Notes under the pieces: generated by a model | Told to the model about the DNA's origin: nothing | The model's input: only the letters and a program-made list of their open reading frames with translations | The model's database searches: none | Source of the DNA: Asticcacaulis benevestitus DSM 16100 = ATCC BAA-896 | GTDB taxonomy: Bacteria > Pseudomonadota > Alphaproteobacteria > Caulobacterales > Caulobacteraceae | Direction of reading: 5' to 3' | Assembly (NCBI RefSeq): GCF_000376105.1 | Contig: NZ_AQWM01000001.1 | Location: forward strand, 310,001-374,000 | Length of the DNA: 64,000 nucleotides | Part shown: in pieces, positions 26,742 through 35,712 of the stretch | How the letters are laid out: the number at the start of each line of letters is the position of its first letter | Position numbering within the stretch: position 1 is the first letter of the stretch | Translations under genes and position numbers: made by a program

Positions 26742-28115
26742 TCAGGCGGTCTGGGGGAAAAGTCCGGTCACGGCATCGACGAGGGTGGTATAACCGCGCA
26801 CCTGAACAGGCGCATTTTCGGCAACCGATTGGGCGGTGACGGCACTGGAAAAGCCCAGTTTCAGCGCTTCCTTAAGGCGTCCTTCAGCGCGGGAGACCGA
26901 GCGAATATCACCGGACAGGCTGATCTCGCCAAACACCACGCAATCGCGCGGCAAGGGCTGGTCGGTCAAGGCCGAAACAAGCGCCAGAGCGGCGCAGAGA
27001 TCTCCGGCCGGCTCGGAAATGCGCAAGCCACCGGCGACATTGAGATAAACATCTTTTTGGCCGAAGCCGACGCCGCAGCGTGATTCCAGCACGGCCAGGA
27101 TCATGGCCAACCGACCCGAATCCCAGCCGACGACGGCGCGGCGTGGCGTGCCGTAAGCCGAGGGCGCCACCAGGGCCTGAACCTCGATCAACACGGGCCG
27201 CGAGCCTTCGATTCCGGCGAAAACCGCCGAGCCCGAAGCGCGTTCGTGACCATCGCCGAGGAACAGAGCGGAAGGATTGGGCACTTCGCGCAGGCCGGCA
27301 TCGCCCATCTCGAACACGCCGATCTCATCGGTGGCGCCGAAACGGTTCTTGGTGCCGCGCAGGATGCGGAACGGATAGCCGCGCTCTCCTTCAAACGACA
27401 GGACGGCATCGACCATGTGCTCGACCACACGCGGACCGGCGATCTGGCCTTCCTTGGTGACGTGGCCGACCATAATAATGGAGGTCGATTGCTTCTTGGC
27501 CAGCCGCACCAGTTCGCCGGCACAGGCGCGCACCTGTGATACCGAACCTTGCGCGGCCTCGACCGCATCTGACCAGAGAGTCTGGATGGAATCAATAATG
27601 ACCAGATCGAACTTTTCGCGTTTCAGCGATTCCAGGATGGTGCGCAGGGCGGTTTCGGCGGCCAGATTAACCGGCGCCTTGGAAAGTCCCATGCGTGAGG
27701 CGCGGCCACGGATCTGCTCAACGGCTTCTTCACCGGAAATATAGGCCACTTTCAGGTTTTTTAGCGCGGCATTGGCGGCGACCTGCAACAGAAGGGTCGA
27801 TTTGCCAACGCCGGGATCCCCGGCAATCAGGATAGCCGAACCCGGTACGACACCACCGCCACACACGCGATCGAATTCCTCGATCCCTGTCACCATGCGC
27901 ACAGGTATGGCGTCTTCGCTTTCAAGCGTTTCAAATTGCAGCTTGTTCAGGCGTGAGATTTTGCCGGCGGCTTCCGGCTTTAGCCCGCCCGGTGGCGCGC
28001 TAAAAGCTTCCTGCACCAAGGTATTCCACTGGCCGCAGCCGCTGCACTGACCCGCCCATTTGTTATGGACGTTGCCGCAGGACTGACAGACATAGATGGC
28101 GGAATCGCGGGCCAT
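26742..28115 (-). CDS. radA: DNA repair protein RadA
   Basis: 457-residue RecA-like ATPase that promotes branch migration of recombination intermediates. The N-terminal C4 zinc finger is VCQSCGNVHNKWAGQCSGCG. The Walker A is GDPGVGKSTLLLQ, and the RadA-specific KNRFG motif appears in RGTKNRFGATDEIG. The C-terminal Lon-like domain has the VAGGLRISEPAGDLCAALALVSAL segment. Length is typical (about 455). It lies upstream of cvpA-purF; a 152-base gap separates the radA stop and the cvpA ATG. Confidence 0.97.
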   Translation of the reverse strand: MARDSAIYVCQSCGNVHNKWAGQCSGCGQWNTLVQEAFSAPPGGLKPEAAGKISRLNKLQFETLESEDAIPVRMVTGIEEFDRVCGGGVVPGSAILIAGDPGVGKSTLLLQVAANAALKNLKVAYISGEEAVEQIRGRASRMGLSKAPVNLAAETALRTILESLKREKFDLVIIDSIQTLWSDAVEAAQGSVSQVRACAGELVRLAKKQSTSIIMVGHVTKEGQIAGPRVVEHMVDAVLSFEGERGYPFRILRGTKNRFGATDEIGVFEMGDAGLREVPNPSALFLGDGHERASGSAVFAGIEGSRPVLIEVQALVAPSAYGTPRRAVVGWDSGRLAMILAVLESRCGVGFGQKDVYLNVAGGLRISEPAGDLCAALALVSALTDQPLPRDCVVFGEISLSGDIRSVSRAEGRLKEALKLGFSSAVTAQSVAENAPVQVRGYTTLVDAVTGLFPQTA

Positions 28116-28187
28116 GACACACTCATATGAAGTTATTTGTTCTTCATATGTTCTTGTTTATTGGTCTTGTCAAGACTTACTGAAACC

Positions 28188-28622
28188 CTATTGGAGGCCT
28201 GAAAATTTTCTGATTTGCGGTTCAAGGGCTTTAGGAAAAATATTATCAATAGTTTCAGGGTGTGCAGCAATGTCGGATATTGAAAGAAAATCTGTAATTT
28301 CGAATCTAAGACCGTCAATTGCTGCCAAACGCACCGCACCTTGGTCAAGGAGATTACCGTCCGAATTCACCTTTACCCAAAGATAATACTTTGGATAAGC
28401 AATCCCGCTTTGCGTGGGACCATCTCTCAATAGTGTATATGTTACTTTTACTTCGCGTGATTTTAAATCGGTGAAATATTTATTCAAATCGCGTTGTAGG
28501 TAAGTCTCAAAATTTTCGTTCGATGGAATATTTTCGATTAGGTTTGATTCGCTCTGGGCATGTGCATAACTTGGCCCAAGTAACGTTGTTACTGCCACCA
28601 TGATCAGAGTCGCAAATTTCAT
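28188..28622 (-). CDS. AT-rich secreted protein of unknown function
   Basis: 144-residue protein that I do not recognise. A cleavable signal peptide is seen (MKFATLIMVAVTTLLGPSYAHA, cut likely after AHA), then a soluble domain with many Asp, Glu, Asn and aromatic residues (ENFETYLQRDLNKYFTDL, KYYLWVKVNSDGNLL). The gene and the flanks from about 28116 to 28676 are visibly richer in A and T than their neighbours, a sign of foreign origin or relaxed selection. It lies between dnaB and radA. No cysteine pair or enzyme motif is visible. Confidence 0.65.
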   Translation of the reverse strand: MKFATLIMVAVTTLLGPSYAHAQSESNLIENIPSNENFETYLQRDLNKYFTDLKSREVKVTYTLLRDGPTQSGIAYPKYYLWVKVNSDGNLLDQGAVRLAAIDGLRFEITDFLSISDIAAHPETIDNIFPKALEPQIRKFSGLQ

Positions 28623-28676
28623 TAAAATTCTCCGATTGCAGATAGCTAGTGTGTTGCTGCTAAAAAAAGCACCAGA

Positions 28677-30149
28677 CTATTCGTAGTTGCTCTCATATAA
28701 ATGGCTACTGGCCAGGTTTCCGAAGCGCACGGTGTTGGCGTCGAAGGAGACGCGGACGGTGCCGATCGGGCCGTGGCGCTGCTTGCCGATAATGACTTCG
28801 GCGACGTTACGCGTACGATCCATGTCTTCCTGCCAGGTCAGGTGTTCCGGTGTGCCTTCGCGGGGTTCGGCGCGGCCAAGGTAATAGCTTTCACGATAAA
28901 CGAACATCACGATATCGGCGTCCTGCTCGATTGAGCCTGATTCACGCAGGTCGGAGAGTTGCGGTCGTTTATCGTCGCGGCTTTCGACCTGACGTGACAA
29001 CTGGGAGAGGGCGATGACCGGGATGGCCAGTTCCTTAGCCAGGGTTTTCAGGCCCATGGTGATGGTAGAAACTTCCTGCACGCGGTTCATGGTGGAATCA
29101 CCGATGGTGACGAGCTGGAGGTAGTCGACGATCAGGCAATCAAGCCCGGAGGTGCGCTTCAGGCGGCGGGCGCGGGCGGTCAGCTTAGCGAGCGTGATGC
29201 CGCCGGTGTCATCGATATAAAGCGGGCACGCGCTGATCTCCATGGCGGCCTCCTTGATCTGCATGAACTCGCCGGGATTGATCTCGCCTTTACGGATCTT
29301 GTCGGAGGGCACGCCGGACGCATCGGACAGCAGACGACCGGCCAACTGATCGGCGGACATTTCGAGCGAGTAGAAAGCAACGACGCCGCCGCGCACGGTT
29401 TTGCGCGTACCGTCCGGTTGCGGCTCGTAGGCGTAATTCTTGGCGATATTCATGGCGATGTTGGTGGCCAAGGCGGTTTTCCCCATCGAGGGGCGTCCGG
29501 CCAGGATGATTAGGTCGGACTTGTGCAGACCGCCGATCTGCTTGTCGAGATCGGTCAGGCCTGTGGAAACACCGGCAAGACCGCCATCGCGGTGGAAAGC
29601 TTCTTCGGCGTGATTGAGTGCGCCGGCGACGGCATCGGAGAAACTGACGAAGCCGGTCGAGGAGCTGCCGGATTCCGCCATCGAAAACAGCTGCGATTCA
29701 GCGGCTTCAATCTGTTCGCGGGCATCCTGCTCACCAATGGCCGACTTGGCGATTTCGCCTCCGAGACGGATTAGTTCACGGCGCAGGGCCAGATCGTAGA
29801 TGACGCGGGCGTAGTCATTGGCATTGGCAGCTGGCGGGGCACGATCGACCAGATCGGCGAAATAGCGAATGCCGCCGAGGTCCTGGAAGGCCTGGTCTGC
29901 CTTGAATTTATCCAGCAAAACAATCGGTTCCGCCAGGTGGCCGACGCGGATCTGCTCTTCGATCACAGCAAAAAGGCGCTGGTGGAAAGGCTCATAAAAG
30001 TGGCGTGGTTGCAGGCCGTCGTACAGTCGCTCATACGCGCCATTGTCGAACAGCAGGCAGCCCAACAGGGCCTGTTCCGCTTCAAGGTTGTGCGGAATGG
30101 TGGAGGGCGCTTCGGAAGCGGCGTGGGGTGGGGAAAGGGTATCTAGCAT
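28677..30149 (-). CDS. dnaB: Replicative DNA helicase DnaB
   Basis: 490-residue hexameric helicase of the replication fork. The N-terminal domain (about 15-120) starts IPHNLEAEQALLGCLLFDNGAYERL. The RecA-like C-terminal domain has Walker A AGRPSMGKTALATNIA, Walker B LDCLIVDYLQL, then the ALSQLSRQVESRDDKRPQLSDLRESGSIEQDAD block that is diagnostic. No intein is present. The ATG at 30149 is chosen; another in-frame ATG at 30158 and an upstream start near 30215 are possible, and none has a clear ribosome-binding site. A small AT-rich gene lies downstream. Confidence 0.96.
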   Translation of the reverse strand: MLDTLSPPHAASEAPSTIPHNLEAEQALLGCLLFDNGAYERLYDGLQPRHFYEPFHQRLFAVIEEQIRVGHLAEPIVLLDKFKADQAFQDLGGIRYFADLVDRAPPAANANDYARVIYDLALRRELIRLGGEIAKSAIGEQDAREQIEAAESQLFSMAESGSSSTGFVSFSDAVAGALNHAEEAFHRDGGLAGVSTGLTDLDKQIGGLHKSDLIILAGRPSMGKTALATNIAMNIAKNYAYEPQPDGTRKTVRGGVVAFYSLEMSADQLAGRLLSDASGVPSDKIRKGEINPGEFMQIKEAAMEISACPLYIDDTGGITLAKLTARARRLKRTSGLDCLIVDYLQLVTIGDSTMNRVQEVSTITMGLKTLAKELAIPVIALSQLSRQVESRDDKRPQLSDLRESGSIEQDADIVMFVYRESYYLGRAEPREGTPEHLTWQEDMDRTRNVAEVIIGKQRHGPIGTVRVSFDANTVRFGNLASSHLYESNYE

Positions 30150-30280
30150 GGTGGGCATTAAGAGAGTTAAGACAGGAAAGGCAAGGGCTGTCCCGGCAGA
30201 TTCTCCGGCCGCCAACAGCTATCCACTTAAGGCCTTTTCACAGCCTGTGAACTATGGGGATAGAATCTTGTCATGATAGC

Positions 30281-30315
30281 ATGAAAAACCCCTCGCAGGC
30301 GAATTCTGCGAGGGG
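30281..30315 (-). terminator. Terminator after the TonB receptor gene
   Basis: CCCCTCGCAG (30289-30298) pairs perfectly with CTGCGAGGGG (30306-30315); on the minus strand five T follow. It lies 64 bases past the receptor stop codon and separates it from the dnaB promoter region (30150-30280). Confidence 0.92.
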
Positions 30316-30378
30316 AATTTAGCTGCCGAAATCTCAACACTCTCTGTCATGATTTCGGGTGAAGGGGCTGTGGCCTTT

Positions 30379-32799
30379 CTACCAGGTTTGGCTGAGTTTG
30401 GCGTAGAGATAGCGGCCGTTGAAGCCGAACGGTGAGAAGCGGGTGAAGGCCAGCGCGCCAACACCGTTGCCGCTGGTGACGTTCAGGTCAGCTCGGGTCT
30501 TGTTCGGATATTCATCGAAGAGATTGTCCGCACCCAGCGTGACCGTGGTGCCAGTGCCGAAGCGATAGCTGGCCGACAGGTCAACAAGGGTATGGTCGCC
30601 GGAATGAATATCCTTGGCGATGTCGGCATTGGGGTCGATGACATCACCATAATAGGTGGCGCGGCCATTGACGATCCATTGCCCCTTCGTCCAGTCGACG
30701 GCAAGCGTCGCCTTGTCTTCAGGCGACGAGTTGGTCAGGATGACCTGACGCACGCGGGCGAAGAGAACCGGTTGCGGATTAAGCGGCGAATTATCGAGCG
30801 TGTTCAGGCTGTCGATCTCGGTCTCGTTGTGGTTATAGGCCAGCGAGATATTGAAACGTCCGAAATCGGTTGGCAGGCGATAATTGGCGACCAGATCGAC
30901 GCCATTGGTCGTGGTGGCGGCGCCATTTATAAAGAAGCGCGCGGCAGAGACACCATAAGGCGCCAATAGTGTAGCGACCTGAGGGGAGAAGCCCTTGGAG
31001 ATATTCTCCGACAACAGTACGCGATCTTCGATCTTGATGCTGTAGGCATCGAGTGTCACTTCAAACGGACCGCTGTGCCAGACGCCGCCCAGGGTGTAGT
31101 TGGTCGATTTTTCCGCCTTCAAAGGCTCGGCGCCCAAAGCGATGGCGACATTGCTGGTAGCCGGGAAGGTGCCCGTTTCAACAATCTTGCCGACGCTGCC
31201 GCTGGTATCGAGAACGCTGGCGGTCGAGGTGAAGTATTGCTGTGCCAGGGAGGGCGCGCGGAAGCCGGTGGAGACCGATCCGCGAACGGCAAAACTGTCG
31301 GTCAGCTTGTAACGGGCCGCCAGCTTGCCGGAGAGATTATCGCCGAAATCGGAGTAGTTTTCAGCGCGGATGGCGGCGTCGAAGCTGAAGCGATCAGTGA
31401 TGTCGGCCGCGACATCGGCATAGACGCCGATATTGTTGCGGTCTTCATTGACGACATTGCTGGGCTGGAAGCCGCCGAAGCCTTGCGCGCCGGCCGATTT
31501 GGTTGTGAGCGGGCCAAGCGCATAGGATTGCACGTCGCCGGCCTTGATTTCATAGGTTTCCTGGCGTGCTTCGAGACCAAGCGCGAGGGTCAGCGGACTG
31601 GCCCAGCCAGAGATGGCAAACGGACGGCTGATATCCGCATTGAAAACGGTCTGGGCGTACTTTAGTTGGCCATCGTAGAAATCACGTTGCGAGGCAGCGC
31701 CGTAGGATGGGTTGATGCTGTTGAGCGTGTAATAGTCGAGCTTGTTGCCGCCCGCGCTCAAGGAAAAATCGCTGGTCCATTCACCGAGATTGCCACGTAC
31801 GCCGACTGCGGCTGAATAGTCGCTGGATTGCGCGTTAATGACCGGCAGGAAACCGAAGGGGTAGACCTCGGATACATTGCCGGAAGCATCGGCATGGCGG
31901 AAGAAGGCCGCGCTCTTGGAGTCGAGGTCGGATAGGCTGGCATTGCCATAAAGCGTCCAGTTGTCATCCAGCGGTTTGCCGGCGTTGACGAAGAAACTGT
32001 AGCTTGATTGTGCCGGATCGCCATAGCGGCTGGTGACGACGGCCGGGGAGACAAGGGCGTCGATATCGCCGCGCGAGGTTGGATTGCGACGGCGGGTTTC
32101 GCCGGAAATCGTCAGGAAGCCATCGGAGCCGAGCGGCAGACCGACCCAGCCGGAAACATTGGTCGTGGCGCCATCGGAGGCGTGGCGTGATGAGTTGGCG
32201 GCCTTGATCTCGGTATCGTATTTGCCGTAGGAAACGCTCAGCCCGCCGCCGTGGTTGGCTTCGCGCAGGTGCAGGTTGATGACGCCGGCGATAGCGTCAG
32301 AGCCATATTGCGCCGAGGCGCCATCGCGCAGAACTTCGAGACGGTCAAGCGCGGCCTCCGGAATGGCGTTGAGGTCGACCGCGGAGGATCCGCGACCGGT
32401 GGCGCCATTGACATTGACCAGAGCCGAACTGTGGCGACGCTTGCCATTCACCAGAACGAGGGTCTGGTCGGGCGACAGGCCGCGCAAGGACGCCGGGCGG
32501 ACATTATCAGTGCCATCAACGCCGGCAGGGCGCGGGAAGTTCAGGCTGGGCGTTACGCGCGACAGGCCTTGCGCCAGTTCGGTTGTGCCCTGAGCGGCCA
32601 GGCTGGCGGCGGTAATCACGTCGACCGGCGCCAGTGTATCGAGGCGGGAGCGCTTGCTGGCGCGCTGGCCGGTGACGACGACCTGTGTGGGCTCATCCGC
32701 GGCGGCAGCCGGCTCGGCGTCCTGGGCGAAGGTCTGAGTGGTCAAAACGGCCGAGAGTGACAAGACAAGAGCGGTCGTTACATAGAGACGTTTGGACAT
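30379..32799 (-). CDS. TonB-dependent outer-membrane receptor
   Basis: 806-residue gated porin. A signal peptide (MSKRLYVTTALVLSLSAVLTTQTFAQ) is followed by a TonB-box-like stretch (TQVVVTGQR), the plug domain (about 50-170) with SLRGLSPDQTLVLVNGKRRHSSA and DRLEVLRDGASAQYGSDAIAGVINL, and a 22-strand barrel ending in the aromatic FNGRYLYAKLSQTW. The plug wording (RGLSPDQTLVLVNGKRRH) is common in the large caulobacterial and sphingomonad receptors whose substrates are sugars, peptides or aromatics; the substrate cannot be read here. It is monocistronic with its own terminator. Confidence 0.93.
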   Translation of the reverse strand: MSKRLYVTTALVLSLSAVLTTQTFAQDAEPAAAADEPTQVVVTGQRASKRSRLDTLAPVDVITAASLAAQGTTELAQGLSRVTPSLNFPRPAGVDGTDNVRPASLRGLSPDQTLVLVNGKRRHSSALVNVNGATGRGSSAVDLNAIPEAALDRLEVLRDGASAQYGSDAIAGVINLHLREANHGGGLSVSYGKYDTEIKAANSSRHASDGATTNVSGWVGLPLGSDGFLTISGETRRRNPTSRGDIDALVSPAVVTSRYGDPAQSSYSFFVNAGKPLDDNWTLYGNASLSDLDSKSAAFFRHADASGNVSEVYPFGFLPVINAQSSDYSAAVGVRGNLGEWTSDFSLSAGGNKLDYYTLNSINPSYGAASQRDFYDGQLKYAQTVFNADISRPFAISGWASPLTLALGLEARQETYEIKAGDVQSYALGPLTTKSAGAQGFGGFQPSNVVNEDRNNIGVYADVAADITDRFSFDAAIRAENYSDFGDNLSGKLAARYKLTDSFAVRGSVSTGFRAPSLAQQYFTSTASVLDTSGSVGKIVETGTFPATSNVAIALGAEPLKAEKSTNYTLGGVWHSGPFEVTLDAYSIKIEDRVLLSENISKGFSPQVATLLAPYGVSAARFFINGAATTTNGVDLVANYRLPTDFGRFNISLAYNHNETEIDSLNTLDNSPLNPQPVLFARVRQVILTNSSPEDKATLAVDWTKGQWIVNGRATYYGDVIDPNADIAKDIHSGDHTLVDLSASYRFGTGTTVTLGADNLFDEYPNKTRADLNVTSGNGVGALAFTRFSPFGFNGRYLYAKLSQTW

Positions 32800-33100
32800 G
32801 CTGGACTCCTTTTCGTGTCTGAGGCGAAATTTTCGGCTCAGTCTTCATGTGCTGAGACACAATTGGTCCCAATGCTGACATATTTAAAGGGGAGTGCAGC
32901 GCAATATATGGTGAGGTTATGAATTAGAAAAACTAATCTATTTTATGAGATTTTAAGCTGTGAAGTTGAAATAAATAATTTATATCAATGCCTTGTAAGG
33001 CTTTGAGTGGCTAAAGATGTAAGCATGGGTGTGAATCTCTAATGAGTTCATCCGCCTGTAAGTGTGGCGCCACATTCGATGCAAGTCTAAAGCAGGCAAG
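32800..33100. other. Non-coding stretch upstream of the TonB receptor
   Basis: About 300 bases without a plausible gene. The part nearest the receptor should hold its promoter and leader. The middle (about 32915-33000) is strongly AT-rich. A perfect 12-base palindrome, TGTGGCGCCACA, sits at 33063-33074 and could be an operator, but I cannot assign a regulator. Confidence 0.5.
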
Positions 33101-33133
33101 AAAAAACCCCCAAAGACTAGGTCTTCGAGGGTT
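33101..33133 (-). terminator. Cold-shock gene terminator
   Basis: AACCC..AAAGAC (33105-33117) pairs with GTCTT..GGGTT (33121-33133), with two mismatches and loop TAG, and on the minus strand six T follow. It lies 38 bases past the cold-shock stop codon. Confidence 0.82.
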
Positions 33134-33170
33134 CTAAACTTTGAAGTCATAAGGACCGAAGTCTTTAAGC

Positions 33171-33374
33171 TTACGCCGTTTGCAGGTTAGTCGCCGAGGA
33201 CTTACCCTTTTCGGTCGTCACTTCGTAGCTGATCTTTTGGTTTTCGTTCAGCGTGCGCAGACCAGCGCGTTCAACGGCCGAAATGTGGACGAACACGTCC
33301 GCACCGCCCGTATCGGGTTGAATGAAACCAAAGCCTTTAGTGGGGTTGAACCACTTAACCGTACCAGTTGCCAT
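33171..33374 (-). CDS. Cold shock domain protein (CspA family)
   Basis: 67-residue single cold-shock domain, an RNA chaperone and antiterminator fold. RNP1 is KGFGFIQ and RNP2 is VFVHISAVE; the N-terminus [18 protein letters not shown] is standard. Length matches E. coli CspA (70). Whether it is cold-induced is not readable. A long leader of up to about 200 bases precedes it (33375-33590), as in cold-shock mRNAs, and could hold structure that controls translation. It is monocistronic with its own terminator. Confidence 0.95.
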   Translation of the reverse strand: MATGTVKWFNPTKGFGFIQPDTGGADVFVHISAVERAGLRTLNENQKISYEVTTEKGKSSATNLQTA

Positions 33375-33593
33375 GATGGCCTCCGTTTAGTAATCGCACC
33401 TCGGGTGCATGAAGTACGCATGGAATTACGCGAACTTTAAATCCGAAAAGAGTGCGTCTTGGGAGCATGCCAAAAAGGCGGTCGTGCAAGTCAAACTTGA
33501 ATCTCGAATGACCTGAACATACCTCTTTTCTAAGTAAAAGCAAGGCTGATCGAATTCAAGCTATAAACTGACTGTGATCGCCCTGTTACCAGG
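33375..33593 (-). promoter_or_regulatory. Promoter and long leader region of the cold-shock gene
   Basis: About 220 bases between the cold-shock ATG and the rplI terminator hold no gene. They include a GGAGG next to the start (33378-33382 as ccTCC on the plus strand) and an AT-rich part near 33520-33570 that could be the promoter. No exact cold-box was identified. Confidence 0.4.
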
Positions 33594-33630
33594 CAAAGAA
33601 AAACCCTCGCGGCTCAAGCCAGCGAGGGTT
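33594..33630 (-). terminator. rpsF-rpsR-rplI operon terminator
   Basis: AACCCTCGC (33602-33610) pairs perfectly with GCGAGGGTT (33622-33630); an inner GGC/GCC extends it. On the minus strand TTTTCTTT follows. It is 50 bases beyond the rplI stop codon. Confidence 0.92.
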
Positions 33631-33679
33631 GATCTTGTATGCCTGCACCAAACATCTTGCGACGTTTGGTTTCAGCGCC

Positions 33680-34267
33680 TTACGCTTCGTAAGGTGCGTT
33701 CTGCATGGCTTCACCAGCGCCGCCTTCGAGCATATCGGCAGCGGCTTCTTCAGCAGCAACGCGATCTTCTTCGAATTGGGAAGCGATGATGTTTTCGCCG
33801 GAAGCCTGACGATCGGCTTCGTCCTGCGAGCGTGCCACGTTGACCGTGATGGTCAGCGAGACTTCTGCGTGCAGGCGCACGGTGATGTTGTGCAGGCCGA
33901 GCGTCTTGATTGGCGTATTCAGAACGATCTGATTGCGTTCAACCTTGGCACCGGCTTCGGCAACGGCATCAGCGACGTCACGGGCATTGACCGAGCCGTA
34001 AAGCTGACCTGAGTCACCCGCCTGGCGGATGATGACATAGGTCGTGCCGTCAAGTTCAGAACCGGCCTTTTCGGCGGCGGCCTTGTTGGCGGCGTTACGG
34101 GCGACGATCTGATCCTTCTGGGCCTCGAAGACCTTCAGGTTGGCAGAGGTGGCGCGCAGGGCCTTGTGGCGCGGCAGCAGGAAGTTACGGGCAAAGCCGT
34201 CCTTCACGCCAACAACGTCACCGATGGAGCCGAGATTTTCGACTCGTTCTAACAAAACTACTTTCAT
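33680..34267 (-). CDS. rplI: 50S ribosomal protein L9
   Basis: 195-residue L9, which binds 23S rRNA near the L1 stalk and affects frame maintenance. The N-terminal domain is standard: MKVVLLERVENLGSIGDVVGVKDGFARNFLLP. A connecting helix (about 41-75) and the C-terminal domain (about 76-150, GQLYGSVNARDVADAV) follow. The last ~45 residues (acidic, Glu/Ala-rich) exceed E. coli L9 (149) and are common in alphaproteobacteria. It is the third gene of rpsF-rpsR-rplI, starting 12 bases after rpsR. Confidence 0.97.
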   Translation of the reverse strand: MKVVLLERVENLGSIGDVVGVKDGFARNFLLPRHKALRATSANLKVFEAQKDQIVARNAANKAAAEKAGSELDGTTYVIIRQAGDSGQLYGSVNARDVADAVAEAGAKVERNQIVLNTPIKTLGLHNITVRLHAEVSLTITVNVARSQDEADRQASGENIIASQFEEDRVAAEEAAADMLEGGAGEAMQNAPYEA

Positions 34268-34279
34268 GGTTCCTGCTCC

Positions 34280-34561
34280 TTACTTAACAACGTAGGGCAG
34301 CAGGGCCAGGAAGCGGGCGCGCTTGATGGCCTTGGCCAGTTCGCGTTGCTTCTTTTGGCTGACAGCCGTGATGCGCGAAGGCACGATCTTGCCGCGTTCC
34401 GAGATGTAACGTTGCAGGAGCTTGACGTCCTTATAGTCGATCTTCGGTGAACCAGCACCGGAGAACGGGCACACCTTGCGGCGGCGGAAGAAAGGACGAC
34501 GGGCGGGACCGTTGCCGACGGGGGCGCCGGGGGCGGTGGAGGTGGTTGCTTCTTCAGACAT
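34280..34561 (-). CDS. rpsR: 30S ribosomal protein S18
   Basis: 93-residue S18, which partners S6 on the platform of the small subunit. The core is typical: [36 protein letters not shown] followed by [30 protein letters not shown]. The first ~15 residues ([16 protein letters not shown]) are an unstructured addition relative to E. coli (75). It lies 11 bases after rpsF and 12 before rplI, a compact operon. Confidence 0.98.
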   Translation of the reverse strand: MSEEATTSTAPGAPVGNGPARRPFFRRRKVCPFSGAGSPKIDYKDVKLLQRYISERGKIVPSRITAVSQKKQRELAKAIKRARFLALLPYVVK

Positions 34562-34572
34562 CTGGTGCTCCC

Positions 34573-34956
34573 TTATTCTGCGAAGTCAGGCGTGCGTTCG
34601 CCACGTTCCGGACGATCGGAACGCTCAGGGCGGTCACGACGCGACAGGACGGGGGACAGTTCGAGGTCGAGCTCTTCGACGCGGACGGTCAGGAAGCGGA
34701 TGACATCTTCGTTGATCGAGAGCTGGCGTTCCATTTCCTTGACGGCCGGGGCCGGTGCGTCGATGGCCAGCAAGGAGTAGTGCGCCTTGCGGTTCTTCTT
34801 GACGCGGTAGGTCAGGTTGCGCAGACCCCAATATTCGATCTTGGCGATGTGTCCACCACCTTCTTCGATCAGGTTCTTGATGATGTCGTTGAGAGCTTCC
34901 GCCTGTTGAGGCGAAATATCTTGCCGTGCGAGCACGGTGTGTTCGTAAAAGGCCAT
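34573..34956 (-). CDS. rpsF: 30S ribosomal protein S6
   Basis: 127-residue S6 with the family start [22 protein letters not shown] and the segment [20 protein letters not shown]. The C-terminal tail ([22 protein letters not shown]-like, Arg/Pro/Glu-rich) is an extension, where E. coli instead carries glutamates added by RimK. The frame is open to 35034, but ATG 34956 has a GAGGA seven bases upstream and is the family start. It heads the S6-S18-L9 operon, behind a structured leader. Confidence 0.97.
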   Translation of the reverse strand: MAFYEHTVLARQDISPQQAEALNDIIKNLIEEGGGHIAKIEYWGLRNLTYRVKKNRKAHYSLLAIDAPAPAVKEMERQLSINEDVIRFLTVRVEELDLELSPVLSRRDRPERSDRPERGERTPDFAE

Positions 34957-34977
34957 TGATATCCTCTTCCGGTAATG

Positions 34978-35054
34978 AAGGGTGGCGCAGCTTTGAGCGG
35001 AAGTCTCAAGGCTTTGATGGATCAGGCACAGCACAATGCTGGCTGACCACCCTT
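34978..35054 (-). promoter_or_regulatory. Structured leader of rpsF, candidate S6:S18 autoregulatory element
   Basis: AAGGGTGG (34978-34985) is perfectly complementary to CCACCCTT (35047-35054), so the mRNA leader can form an 8-bp helix enclosing about 60 bases just before the rpsF ribosome-binding site. S6 mRNAs in many bacteria are repressed by the S6:S18 complex through a leader that mimics its rRNA site. The 5' arm here is preceded by CCG on the mRNA, as such mimics have, but I could not check the consensus. Confidence 0.45.
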
Positions 35055-35124
35055 CGGGGGAGCGCTCTCATAAACGAGGATTGTAAAAAAGGCAATAGGG
35101 GTTGGGAAAAGCGCCGTTTCGGCT

Positions 35125-35649
35125 CTATTTCATCGCCTTAACAGCCGTCAACAGCGTGCTGACATGCGTCGCGGCGTCGCCATCGTCATGCACGAAAGCA
35201 ACCTTGCCGTCAGTCCCGATAATGTAGGAAATGCGGTTCGACATATTCATGGCGCCCATCTTGGCGTCATAGGCGCTGGTCACCTTTGCCTTGGTGTCGG
35301 AGCCGACGGGGAACTTGCCCTGGCAGCTTTCCTTCGAAAACTTTTGCAATGTGGTGATATCGTCGGTCGAAATGCCGATCACCGAAACATTATGCGCCTG
35401 GAATTCAGGAATGGCTTCGGAGAACTGGTGCGCTTCCAGCGAGCAGCCGCCGGTAAAGGCCTTGGGGTAGAAATAAACGACAACCGGGCCTTTTTTAAGC
35501 GCGTCCTTGATCGAGAAGGTGCTGACGACGCCATCGGTGGCGGCGGGCAGATGGAACGCCGGTGCCTTATCACCCACCTTGAGAGCGGCGAAGGCGGGGG
35601 AGGCGAGGACAAGGCCAAGGGCGGCAAGGCCGAGAGCGATTTTTTTCAT
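35125..35649 (-). CDS. Periplasmic peroxiredoxin (AhpC/TSA, BCP-like)
   Basis: 174-residue thiol peroxidase with a cleavable signal peptide (MKKIALGLAALGLVLASPAFA), so it should act in the periplasm. The peroxidatic cysteine is Cys 69 in VYFYPKAFTGGCSLEAHQF; the usual motif is PxxxT(P)xC, and here a glycine replaces the proline (TGGC). A second cysteine at 109 (SKESCQGKF) lies about 40 residues later and could be the resolving one. The C-terminal YIIGTDGKVAFVHDD follows the family. The reductant is unknown. It lies alone between rpsF and an S9 peptidase gene. Confidence 0.88.
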   Translation of the reverse strand: MKKIALGLAALGLVLASPAFAALKVGDKAPAFHLPAATDGVVSTFSIKDALKKGPVVVYFYPKAFTGGCSLEAHQFSEAIPEFQAHNVSVIGISTDDITTLQKFSKESCQGKFPVGSDTKAKVTSAYDAKMGAMNMSNRISYIIGTDGKVAFVHDDGDAATHVSTLLTAVKAMK

Positions 35650-35712
35650 GAGCGTATCTCCTGTTGCGTGGACGTTATGCTTTATACGTTCGCATCACAA
35701 GAGTAGTTACAA

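Noticed and set aside
30159-30172. TTAAGAGAGTTAA upstream of dnaB, considered as a CtrA box.
   Set aside because: Spacing is five bases, not seven.
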